In this document: positions 1 to 4,418 of the stretch, piece after piece
Position numbering within the stretch: position 1 is the stretch's first letter
How the letters are laid out: each line of letters opens with the position of its first letter
NCBI GenBank assembly: GCA_002362735.1
Contig: DEUU01000138.1
Span: 1 to 5,695 of the forward strand
DNA: 5,695 nt
From: Dehalococcoidia bacterium UBA3254
GTDB taxonomy: Bacteria > Chloroflexota > Dehalococcoidia > Dehalococcoidales > UBA3254
Direction: 5' to 3'
Translations under genes and position numbers: made by a program
The notes under the pieces: generated by a model
Told to the model about the DNA's origin: nothing
Databases searched by the model: none
Seen by the model: the letters and a program-made list of their open reading frames with translations, nothing else

Positions 1-5
1 AGGGA

Positions 6-31
6 GGGGGTTGGGGAACAACCTCTCTTTT
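6..31 (+). terminator. Possible weak hairpin terminator at the left edge
   Basis: Bases 6-13 can pair with 19-26 around a five-base loop (GGGAA). The stem is about 8 bp with two G-U wobbles and is followed by CTTTT at 27-31. In plus-strand RNA this resembles a weak rho-independent terminator. It sits just before the much stronger hairpin at 37-77, so the two may be tandem terminators for a plus-strand gene that ends left of the window. The wobble pairs and short T tract make this a low-confidence call. Confidence 0.28.
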
Positions 32-36
32 AATAT

Positions 37-77
37 AAAATTGGTGGATGAGCCGTCCGTCATCCACCAATTTTTTT
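37..77. terminator. Bidirectional rho-independent terminator
   Basis: A perfect 15-bp inverted repeat (37-51 with 60-74) encloses an 8-base loop. On the plus strand the stem runs into seven Ts (71-77), a textbook terminator for a plus-strand gene left of the window. On the minus strand the stem ends in TTTT then ATATTA, a weaker but usable tail. It lies 66 bases beyond the stop codon of the minus-strand patatin gene, so it probably ends transcription of convergent genes from both sides. Confidence 0.8.
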
Positions 78-142
78 ATTCAAAATTCAACTATTTTTTC
101 TTCACTCAGGCACTTCCGCACCCAATCGCTTCATCACTTCTT

Positions 143-949
143 TCAAAGCCTGCCCTCTGCCCTCAATTTATCCAGTGCCGCCTTGATCTGCGGCATCGCT
201 TCCAGCGCCGCCTTCTCACCCTCCAGGACGGCCTCGTGGCGCTTGGAGAAGTCCGTCGAGCCGATATGGCTGACCTTCGGACGGATGACCACGTCAGCGC
301 GTGCAAGCTGGTTCAGGGAGATTTTCGAGTACATGATGACGACGGACTGTATGATTGTTTCCATCGTCGTCTGGGGGGGTGCATTATTGGTCCCGGAGGA
401 GATATCCACGGCGATGACGAAATCGGCGCCCATTTGCCGGGCGATGCTGATAGGCACCTGGTTTACCAGTCCCCCGTCTACCAGATACCTGCCGTCCCGC
501 TTCACCACCGAAAAGATCAAAGGAATAGAGATGCTGGCCCTGACTCCTTCCACTACCGGACCTTTGTCAATGATCACCTCTTCTCCGCGAATAATATCGG
601 TGGCCACACAGGAGAAGGGAATATCCAGGTCCTCAAAGCGGGCATCGCCAAGAAACCGGCGCAGCAGGTTTATCACTCTCTTTCCGCCGATAAAGCCGCT
701 CTTAGGAATCGCCAGATCAACCAGAGAAGTGACACCGATCCAGTCCAGGGCAGCGGCCTGCTTTTTGATGAGAGAGGCGTCACGTTCCCGGGCATAGAGC
801 GCACCGACCAGCGCTCCCATGCTGGTACCGGCAATCAAATCAACCGGAATACGTTCACGTTCGAAGACTTCCAGAATCCCAATATGAGCCAACCCGCGAG
901 CGTAACCTCCCCCCAGAGCCAACCCGACTTTAGGCTTTGATTTTGCCAT
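143..949 (-). CDS. Patatin-like phospholipase (RssA/NTE-type serine acyl hydrolase)
   Basis: This 268-residue protein has the full patatin core. The glycine-rich oxyanion-hole motif GGGYARG is at about residues 13-19, the nucleophile elbow GTSMG holds the predicted catalytic Ser43, and the DGG motif holds the second member of the Ser-Asp dyad, Asp158. Length and motif spacing fit the short bacterial RssA/YlbK-type proteins, which are predicted to hydrolyse acyl esters of phospholipids; the true substrate is unknown. No signal peptide or membrane segment is visible, so it is probably cytosolic or peripheral to the membrane. The ATG start is supported by AGGAG (958-962 on the plus map) with 8-nt spacing. 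The gene lies 68 nt downstream of marR on the same strand and may be co-transcribed with it; a TATACT-like -10 in the gap also allows its own promoter. The hairpin at 37-77 would end the transcript. Family assignment is firm; physiological role is not known. Confidence 0.93.
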   Translation of the reverse strand: MAKSKPKVGLALGGGYARGLAHIGILEVFERERIPVDLIAGTSMGALVGALYARERDASLIKKQAAALDWIGVTSLVDLAIPKSGFIGGKRVINLLRRFLGDARFEDLDIPFSCVATDIIRGEEVIIDKGPVVEGVRASISIPLIFSVVKRDGRYLVDGGLVNQVPISIARQMGADFVIAVDISSGTNNAPPQTTMETIIQSVVIMYSKISLNQLARADVVIRPKVSHIGSTDFSKRHEAVLEGEKAALEAMPQIKAALDKLRAEGRL

Positions 950-992
950 ACCTTAATCTCCTGTAAAAGGCTGATATGATTCAAGTATAGCA

Positions 993-1010
993 ATTATTCT
1001 GACGAATAAT
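993..1010. repeat. Perfect 7-4-7 palindrome between marR and the patatin gene
   Basis: ATTATTC and GAATAAT form perfect 7-base arms around TGAC, starting 7 nt beyond the marR stop codon. The size and symmetry match typical MarR-family operators of 16-20 bp. On the minus strand it lies just upstream of a TATACT-like -10 for the patatin gene. No T tract follows directly, so a strong intrinsic terminator is less likely. Operator function is inferred. Confidence 0.45.
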
Positions 1011-1017
1011 AAAGAGG

Positions 1018-1512
1018 CTATTCCTCGTCCGAATATTTTTCCTTGTCCATGCCGATCTCTTTGCGGGCTTGCAGGTGCAGTTTACTCAGTAGTCCCTGGA
1101 GCTGAATGCGTTCATCCTGGGTTAAGACTTTCATGATCCGGTGAATGGGTCCTCTTTTTGTAGAATAATCATAAACCTTCTGGCCTTTCTCTGTTAAAGA
1201 AACCCTGACCAGATTTCTCTTGTCGAGATCATGGTCCTTTTTGACGAACCCTTTTTCCACCATTCTTTCAATGAGTGCCGAGACGGTATGAGGCTGCCGC
1301 AGGATAAAGCGAGAGATGACGGAAGGAGTAGCGCGGTTGCCGAGCGCCTGCACGATAAACATGACGCCGACCTGCTCAGGAGATACGCCGTATCTCAGAA
1401 GCTCCTTTTCCCGTGACCGGTAGATAGCGTACCGGGTATGCGTCAAAAGCATCCACAGATCATGATCGGCATCCGAATATGAAAAATATTTATTGCCCTC
1501 GTCATACTGCAT
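1018..1512 (-). CDS. MarR-family winged helix-turn-helix transcriptional regulator
   Basis: The 164-residue product has the MarR layout: an N-terminal dimerisation helix (about 15-40), a winged HTH (about 60-110), and C-terminal helices (about 120-155) that complete the dimer interface. The wing signature is clear: DLDKRN followed by VRVSLTEKG, the classic D-x-R-N...LT-x-x-G pattern. MarR proteins bind short palindromes as dimers and usually repress their own or divergent genes, responding to small ligands or oxidation; the ligand here is unknown. I chose the ATG at 1510-1512 because AGGAGAGG lies 8 nt upstream and the protein then has family length. An in-frame ATG at 1665 would add 51 residues that do not look like MarR, lacks a ribosome site and would cover the likely promoter. 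The gene is divergent from the molybdopterin oxidoreductase gene and precedes the patatin gene, making both plausible targets. Confidence 0.9.
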   Translation of the reverse strand: MQYDEGNKYFSYSDADHDLWMLLTHTRYAIYRSREKELLRYGVSPEQVGVMFIVQALGNRATPSVISRFILRQPHTVSALIERMVEKGFVKKDHDLDKRNLVRVSLTEKGQKVYDYSTKRGPIHRIMKVLTQDERIQLQGLLSKLHLQARKEIGMDKEKYSDEE

Positions 1513-1520
1513 GATGTTTG

Positions 1521-1528
1521 CCTCTCCT
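1521..1528 (-). promoter_or_regulatory. Ribosome binding site that fixes the marR start
   Basis: Read on the minus strand the site is AGGAGAGG, with 8 nt to the ATG at 1512. It decides in favour of the 164-residue MarR over the longer reading from 1665, which has no such sequence. Confidence 0.75.
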
Positions 1529-1544
1529 ATGAAACCTATTTTTT

Positions 1545-1561
1545 GCCTCGAGTCCCGAGGC
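1545..1561. repeat. Short GC-rich inverted repeat in the marR leader
   Basis: GCCTCG and CGAGGC form perfect 6-base arms around AGTCC, in the untranslated leader of marR about 33 nt upstream of its start. On the minus strand it is followed by AAAAAA, so it is not a terminator for marR. It could be an operator half-site pair or an RNA hairpin in the leader. Function is unknown. Confidence 0.4.
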
Positions 1562-1581
1562 TGAGTATACAATTTCAGGTG

Positions 1582-1605
1582 ATCGCGAAATGCATCGTTT
1601 GCGAT
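1582..1605. repeat. Inverted repeat in the marR/oxidoreductase intergenic region
   Basis: ATCGCGAA and TTTGCGAT are 8-base arms with one mismatch around an 8-base spacer. It lies just downstream of the candidate marR -10, where a bound dimer would block transcription. It is a candidate operator for MarR or another regulator, judged by symmetry and position only. Confidence 0.4.
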
Positions 1606-1619
1606 TATAACTATTATAA
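1605..1619. promoter_or_regulatory. AT-rich dyad overlapping the marR -10 (candidate operator)
   Basis: TTATAA occurs twice, separated by CTA, giving a 15-bp near-palindrome that overlaps the candidate marR -10 hexamer. Read on the minus strand it also gives two overlapping TATAAT-like hexamers (1613-1618 and 1604-1609). Autorepression by MarR would fit, but AT-rich dyads arise easily by chance. Confidence 0.35.
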
Positions 1620-1643
1620 CACTCTTTAACTCTCTTTTATCAA
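1613..1643 (-). promoter_or_regulatory. Candidate sigma70-type promoter for marR
   Basis: On the minus strand TTGATA (1638-1643) is followed after 19 nt by TATAAT (1613-1618). The -10 is perfect and the -35 matches 5 of 6, but the spacer is 2 nt longer than ideal. The promoter gives a leader of roughly 95 nt before the marR ATG and excludes the long reading frame start at 1665. Confidence 0.4.
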
Positions 1644-1664
1644 GTACTTTTAACCGGGCAACCA

Positions 1665-1675
1665 TATACTATAAT
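1665..1675 (+). promoter_or_regulatory. Candidate -10 region for the molybdopterin oxidoreductase gene
   Basis: Overlapping TATACT (1665-1670) and TATAAT (1670-1675) lie about 50 nt upstream of the ATG at 1724. No good -35 hexamer is visible at standard spacing, which suggests a weak or activated promoter. It is back to back with the marR promoter, so one regulator bound in 1582-1660 could affect both directions. Confidence 0.35.
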
Positions 1676-1723
1676 GAATTTATAAACAATTCCTCTTGGA
1701 AGTATTCCGGAAAGGGGGAGACC

Positions 1724-2401
1724 ATGAAAAACAAACTCATTATTTTTACCGTCGTTTTAGGGTTTCTGGCATTTTCAACGTTGGTCGCCTGCAAACCAGC
1801 CGTAACTACAGGAAATCCTGCGCCAACTGAAACGGAAGCAACGGAATTCCAGGGCGTCAAATTAACACCCATCAGCGAGCAGAGGAATAATGCTTTATCT
1901 GGCACACAGCATATCGACCGGGCGACCTATAAACTGACGGTGGACGGCCTGGTAGATAAGCCCCTGAGCTTAAGCTACAATGATTTGCTGGCTTACCCCC
2001 TGATTTCCAAATTGATGGACCTGGACTGCGTTGAAGGCTGGAATTTCACGGCCAAATGGACCGGCCCGGCACTGATGGATATTTTCAAAGATGCCAAAGT
2101 CAAGCCGGAAGCCTTGATCGTCATTTTCCATACTGCCGATGTTCCGGATGGATATTCCTCGCTGACCCTGAGCTATATTAACGAAAAGAATATCATCATC
2201 GGGATGAAACTGAACGATGTTACTCTACCGGATGACCGGGGGTTCCCTTTCCAGGTGGTGGCAGAGAGTAAATTTGGCTATAAATGGTCGAAATGGGTCA
2301 CTCGGATAGAGCTGTCTTCCAATACTGACTTCCGGGGATACTGGGAGGGCTACGGGTACAACAATGATGCTGACATACGCGGCCCGGCCTTTGGACAGTA
2401 A
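1724..2401 (+). CDS. Lipoprotein of the molybdopterin-dependent (sulfite oxidase/MsrP-like) oxidoreductase superfamily
   Basis: The 225-residue product starts with a lipoprotein signal: basic N-region, hydrophobic stretch 5-22, and lipobox LVAC with lipidated Cys23. A Thr/Pro-rich linker follows, then an Oxidored_molyb-type domain from about residue 45. The predicted molybdenum-ligand Cys102 lies in LDCVEGW, followed by the family's W-x-G-x-x-L. Further hallmarks are DRGFPFQVV, the segment FGYKWSKWVTRIEL (184-197) and the end motif RGYWEGYGYN. Proteins of this fold carry Mo-molybdopterin and catalyse oxygen-atom transfer outside the cytoplasm; the substrate here is unknown. It is shorter than MsrP/YedY (about 300 residues) and no MsrQ-like membrane partner is encoded nearby. 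A GGGGGAG ribosome site lies 3-4 nt before the ATG. The signal has no twin-arginine motif, which is odd for a cofactor enzyme. The divergent marR may control it. Confidence 0.88.
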   Translation: MKNKLIIFTVVLGFLAFSTLVACKPAVTTGNPAPTETEATEFQGVKLTPISEQRNNALSGTQHIDRATYKLTVDGLVDKPLSLSYNDLLAYPLISKLMDLDCVEGWNFTAKWTGPALMDIFKDAKVKPEALIVIFHTADVPDGYSSLTLSYINEKNIIIGMKLNDVTLPDDRGFPFQVVAESKFGYKWSKWVTRIELSSNTDFRGYWEGYGYNNDADIRGPAFGQ

Positions 2402-2407
2402 ATCCCT

Positions 2408-2552
2408 GGGGTCTTTTCATTTGCGAAACTTATTACTTTGTCATACCCGCGAAAGCGGGTATCTAAACGGTGATCTTAAGAAACCAAGATTCCCGATCAA
2501 AGCCTGTCCCGTACTTGATACGGGATCGGGAATGACAAATTGAAAAGACCCC
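2408..2552. repeat. Palindromic dispersed repeat element (MITE/REP-like)
   Basis: Outer arms 2408-2423 (GGGGTCTTTTCATTTG) and 2536-2552 are complementary apart from one bulged base. Inside them, 2437-2449 (TTTGTCATACCCG) and 2527-2539 form 13-base inverted ends with one mismatch. Within these are a CCCGC-GAAA-GCGGG hairpin (about 2446-2459) and a longer one in which ATTCCCGATC (2489-2498) pairs with 2524-2533 around CCCGTA...TACGGG. GTCAT-CCCGCGAAAGCGGG-type elements are known as multi-copy intergenic repeats in many bacteria. It encodes nothing. Placed 6 nt after the oxidoreductase stop, its RNA could end transcription or stabilise the 3' end. No target-site duplication is evident. Confidence 0.7.
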
Positions 2553-2604
2553 TGCTAATTCCCGCGTTCTCACCTTCTTTTAGCCTCTTTATGATAAAAT
2601 ACTA

Positions 2605-2634
2605 TTGACAGAAGAACATTTGTTCTAGTATACT
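2605..2634 (+). promoter_or_regulatory. Promoter of the imuB-dnaE2 cassette
   Basis: A perfect -35 TTGACA (2605-2610) and a TATACT -10 (2629-2634, 5 of 6 matches) are separated by 18 nt. It is the best promoter in the window. Transcription would start near 2640, giving a leader of about 40 nt before the imuB ATG. The LexA box occupies the spacer. Confidence 0.75.
2614..2625. promoter_or_regulatory. LexA (SOS) box, GAAC-N4-GTTC
   Basis: GAACATTTGTTC matches the GAAC-N4-GTTC operator bound by LexA in Firmicutes, Actinobacteria and Chloroflexota; the dyad extends one more base on each side (AGAAC...GTTCT). It lies between the -35 and -10 hexamers, so bound LexA would exclude RNA polymerase. The downstream genes are classic SOS targets, which strongly supports the call. 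Confidence 0.85.
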
Positions 2635-2682
2635 TATTTTTGTCTTAAGGTTGGGTTAAGTAAAGCTTATTGAAGGTGAGCC

Positions 2683-3864
2683 ATGAAGATTCTTTGCGTT
2701 CTGCTGCCTCATTTCCCTCTGAGATGCGAAATCCGGAATCATCCGGACATGGAAGGCCGGCCGGTAATCATTGTCCGTGCGGAAGGTTCTCAGAAGCTGG
2801 TTCTGGACTATTCGCCGGACCTGGAAGACCTGCAGCGTGACATGCCGCTTCAGCCGGCTCTGGCCCGTCACGGCGGGGCGGTTCTGGTCCAGGCGGACCT
2901 TCCTCTTTACTGGTCTGTTTTTCAGGAGATTCTGGATTCTCTGGAATTAAAAAGCCCTCTGGTGGAGGGGGCAGACCTGGGGCTGGCTTACATCGGCGTG
3001 GATGGGCTGCAGCTTATTTACCCGGATGACGATTTTCTGGCACAGAAGGTTAAAGAGGTTATTCCGGAGACATTTTCCGTCCGGATAGGGATTGCGGAAG
3101 GCAAGTTCCCGGCTTATCTGGCGGCCCTGCGCAGCCCCCCTGAGGCGGTTTACCGGACACTGGCCGGTAATCTCGCAGATTTCCTGCAAGACCTTCCCTG
3201 TGAGGTCCTTCCCATATCGTTGAAAAGCAAGAATAAGCTGCGAGATTTTGCCATTCGCACTCTGGGCCATCTGGCGTCTCTTTCTCCCGGACCTCTCCAG
3301 GCCCAGTTCGGTCCGGAAGGTAAAAAAATTTGGGAGCTGGCCCGGGGGTCTGATTCTACGCCCCTTTATCCCCGGTTTATGGAAGAAGACATAGAAGAAA
3401 GTACCGTGCTGTCTTCGGTAACGGTTGCGCTTGAGGCCTTGCTGCTGACCTGGGAGTCGCTGCTTTCCCGGGTCTTCGGTAAAGATTCCCTGAAGGGCCG
3501 GGGCATCCGCCGTCTGACCCTCTGGACCCGCGGCTGGACTGCGGAGTGCTGGGAACGCAGCCTTCAGTTTAAAGAGCCAGTCATGGATATCAAGAGCGTT
3601 CTTTCCCGGATCAAATCTGTCCTGGAGAACTTCCCTCAACCCGGTCCGGTGGAGCGGGTGGGACTGAAAATTACCGGGCTGGGATACCGCAGCGGAAGGC
3701 AGAAAAGCCTTTTTACCGAAGTCAGGGCCAGAGAGCATTTGCTGGATGATATTAAGCAGCTGGATTTTCGCCTGGGCAGTCCCCAGGTATTCAAGATTAA
3801 GGAAGTGGAGCCGTGGTCACGAATACCGGAAAGACGTTATGCGCTGGTGCCGTTAAGCCAGTAA
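2683..3864 (+). CDS. imuB: ImuB-like Y-family DNA polymerase homologue, catalytically inactive mutasome adaptor
   Basis: The 393-residue protein follows the Y-family plan. An N-terminal palm/fingers strand lies at residues 1-30, a second palm segment at 94-110, the R-I-G-I-A-x-x-K motif at about 134-141, a helix-hairpin-helix thumb at about 180-223 (RTLGHLASL, QFGPEGKKIWELARG), and a little-finger domain at about 240-350. The ending PWSRIPERRYALV is typical of ImuB-type proteins. The acidic residues of active polymerases are missing: the DMDAFF-type motif reads LLPHFP, and the D-E of S-x-D-E-A-Y is Gly100-Leu101. ImuB proteins likewise lack catalysis and link the replication clamp to DnaE2/ImuC. 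QKSLF (340-344) resembles the beta-clamp pentapeptide QL(S/D)LF. At 393 residues it is shorter than many ImuBs (about 500), lacking a long C-terminal tail. AAGGTGAG precedes the ATG. It is the first gene of a LexA-controlled cassette. Confidence 0.88.
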   Translation: MKILCVLLPHFPLRCEIRNHPDMEGRPVIIVRAEGSQKLVLDYSPDLEDLQRDMPLQPALARHGGAVLVQADLPLYWSVFQEILDSLELKSPLVEGADLGLAYIGVDGLQLIYPDDDFLAQKVKEVIPETFSVRIGIAEGKFPAYLAALRSPPEAVYRTLAGNLADFLQDLPCEVLPISLKSKNKLRDFAIRTLGHLASLSPGPLQAQFGPEGKKIWELARGSDSTPLYPRFMEEDIEESTVLSSVTVALEALLLTWESLLSRVFGKDSLKGRGIRRLTLWTRGWTAECWERSLQFKEPVMDIKSVLSRIKSVLENFPQPGPVERVGLKITGLGYRSGRQKSLFTEVRAREHLLDDIKQLDFRLGSPQVFKIKEVEPWSRIPERRYALVPLSQ

Positions 3865-3871
3865 ATTTGCC

Positions 3872-3876
3872 GGAGG
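3872..3876 (+). promoter_or_regulatory. Ribosome binding site favouring the GTG start at 3885
   Basis: GGAGG lies 8 nt before GTG at 3885 and 7 nt after the imuB stop codon. It is a better site than AAGGAA before the upstream GTG at 3813, so it favours the shorter form of the next gene. Confidence 0.6.
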
Positions 3877-3884
3877 CGGTAGGT

Positions 3885-4136
3885 GTGGAAGAGTCCGCTG
3901 CGGGCGAACCGGTGGCGGTGAGGACAGTATCCTTATCCCATGTGTCTCCGCCTGTAAAGAAAAACGTCCGGAAACAGGCGGTTAAGTCAATTGAGGACCG
4001 GTGGTGTATCGATGATGAGTGGTGGCGCGGCGCACCGGTCTCGCGGCTCTACTACGCGGTCCTGTTCAATTCAGGACAAAGGCTGGTGATTTATAAGGAC
4101 CTTGTTAGCGGTCAGTGGTATAAACAGGGATATTAG
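3885..4136 (+). CDS. Small DUF6504-like protein between imuB and dnaE2
   Basis: From the GTG at 3885 the product has 83 residues. The first 30 or so are low-complexity and probably disordered. The C-terminal half is a compact W/Y-rich module: KSIEDRWCIDDEWW, SRLYYAVLFNSG, LVIYKDLVSGQWYKQGY. This resembles the DUF6504 family, whose members I recall between ImuB-like and DnaE2-like genes in Actinobacteria; the family name is from memory. No catalytic motif, signal peptide or membrane segment is visible, and the function is unknown. A physical or regulatory role in the translesion complex is inferred from position only. GGAGG with 8-nt spacing supports this start, 20 nt after imuB. A GTG at 3813, with AAGGAA upstream, would add 24 residues and overlap imuB by 52 nt. 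It is surely co-transcribed with imuB. Confidence 0.7.
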   Translation: MEESAAGEPVAVRTVSLSHVSPPVKKNVRKQAVKSIEDRWCIDDEWWRGAPVSRLYYAVLFNSGQRLVIYKDLVSGQWYKQGY

Positions 4137-4223
4137 GGAGAAGTCAAAGGTCAAAAGGCAAAAAGCAAAACTATAATTCAAAATTAAAAGTTGTATCCGT
4201 CAGGCGCGAGAAGCGTTTTCTCC

Positions 4224-4326
4224 TTCCGTCATTGCGAAGAGCGCAGCGACGCGGCAATCTGAAGCCTGTGTTGTCGGTTTGACCTAGATTGCTTCTGGGA
4301 GGATCAGGAGCCTCGTAATGACGGAA
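4224..4326. repeat. MITE-like dispersed repeat with 14-bp inverted ends
   Basis: TTCCGTCATTGCGA (4224-4237) and TCGTAATGACGGAA (4313-4326) are inverted ends matching at 13 of 14 positions. Inside, GCAATCT (4254-4260) pairs with AGATTGC (4286-4292). The body GAAGAGCGCAGCGACGCGGC is typical of the GTCATTGCGA-GAGCG-AGCGACG-GCAATCT intergenic repeats scattered through many bacterial genomes. It encodes no transposase and would move only with help from elsewhere. It shares the GTCAT...ATGAC ends with the element at 2408-2552, but its body differs. No target-site duplication was recognised. Confidence 0.75.
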
Positions 4327-4345
4327 GAGGGAAAGATTATTTGAT

Positions 4346-4408
4346 ATGAAGGATCTCAGTAAAGGTATTTCCTCGCATCCTTCTTCACTCCTTTGCCTTT
4401 TGCCTTGA
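4346..4408 (+). CDS. Possible 20-codon leader ORF upstream of dnaE2
   Basis: ATG at 4346 opens a 20-residue frame (MKDLSKGISSHPSSLLCLLP) ending with TGA at 4406-4408, ten bases before the dnaE2 ATG. A purine-rich AGAGGGAAAG ends 10 nt upstream of its ATG and could serve as a ribosome site. The dnaE2 start has none, so translation of this leader might bring ribosomes to dnaE2 by coupling. The peptide has no recognisable domain and the frame is short enough to be chance; the call rests on arrangement only. Confidence 0.25.
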   Translation: MKDLSKGISSHPSSLLCLLP

Positions 4409-4418
4409 CATTACAACT

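Larger units (their letters stand above)
4143..4409. repeat. Nested inverted-repeat block separating the small gene from dnaE2
   Basis: Outer arms GTCAAAGGTCAAAAGGC (4143-4159) and GCCTTTTGCCTTGAC (4395-4409) are complementary apart from two single-base bulges. They enclose AT-rich sequence, a small hairpin (GAGAA/TTCTC, 4208-4222), the MITE-like element at 4224-4326, and a GAAGGAT/ATCCTTC pair (4348-4354 with 4377-4383). The arms fill almost the whole gap between the DUF6504-like stop (4136) and the dnaE2 start (4419). This looks like inserted or repeat-derived sequence within an operon. No clear promoter or T-tract terminator was found, so read-through into dnaE2 is plausible. Confidence 0.5.

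Noticed and set aside
2..16. G-quadruplex at the left edge
   Set aside because: Only three runs of three or more G are present, so a standard four-run quadruplex cannot be supported within the window.
11..940. Long plus-strand open frames (11-940 and 48-797) across the patatin gene
   Set aside because: They lie opposite the patatin gene, whose catalytic motifs and ribosome site are clear. Their translations show no recognisable domain and look like reverse-strand shadows of a GC-rich gene.
1513..1665. N-terminal extension of MarR from an ATG at 1665
   Set aside because: It lacks a ribosome site, adds 51 residues unlike MarR, and would cover the likely promoter and dyads. The ATG at 1512 has AGGAGAGG at ideal spacing.
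1669..1905. Minus-strand 78-codon open frame over the start of the oxidoreductase gene
   Set aside because: It is antisense to a well-supported lipoprotein gene and has no family resemblance.
2439..2539. CRISPR-like or ncRNA reading of the hairpin cluster
   Set aside because: There is no series of equal repeats with unique spacers, and the nested inverted repeats fit a REP/MITE-type element better. A dedicated ncRNA promoter is not visible.
2947..3738. Minus-strand 263-codon open frame inside imuB
   Set aside because: The plus-strand frame has the full ImuB domain order; the antisense product is Arg/Gln/Pro-rich with no domain.
4279..4319. Internal promoter for dnaE2 within the repeat block (TTGACC or TTGCTT as -35)
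   Set aside because: No acceptable -10 hexamer lies at 16-18 nt from either candidate.
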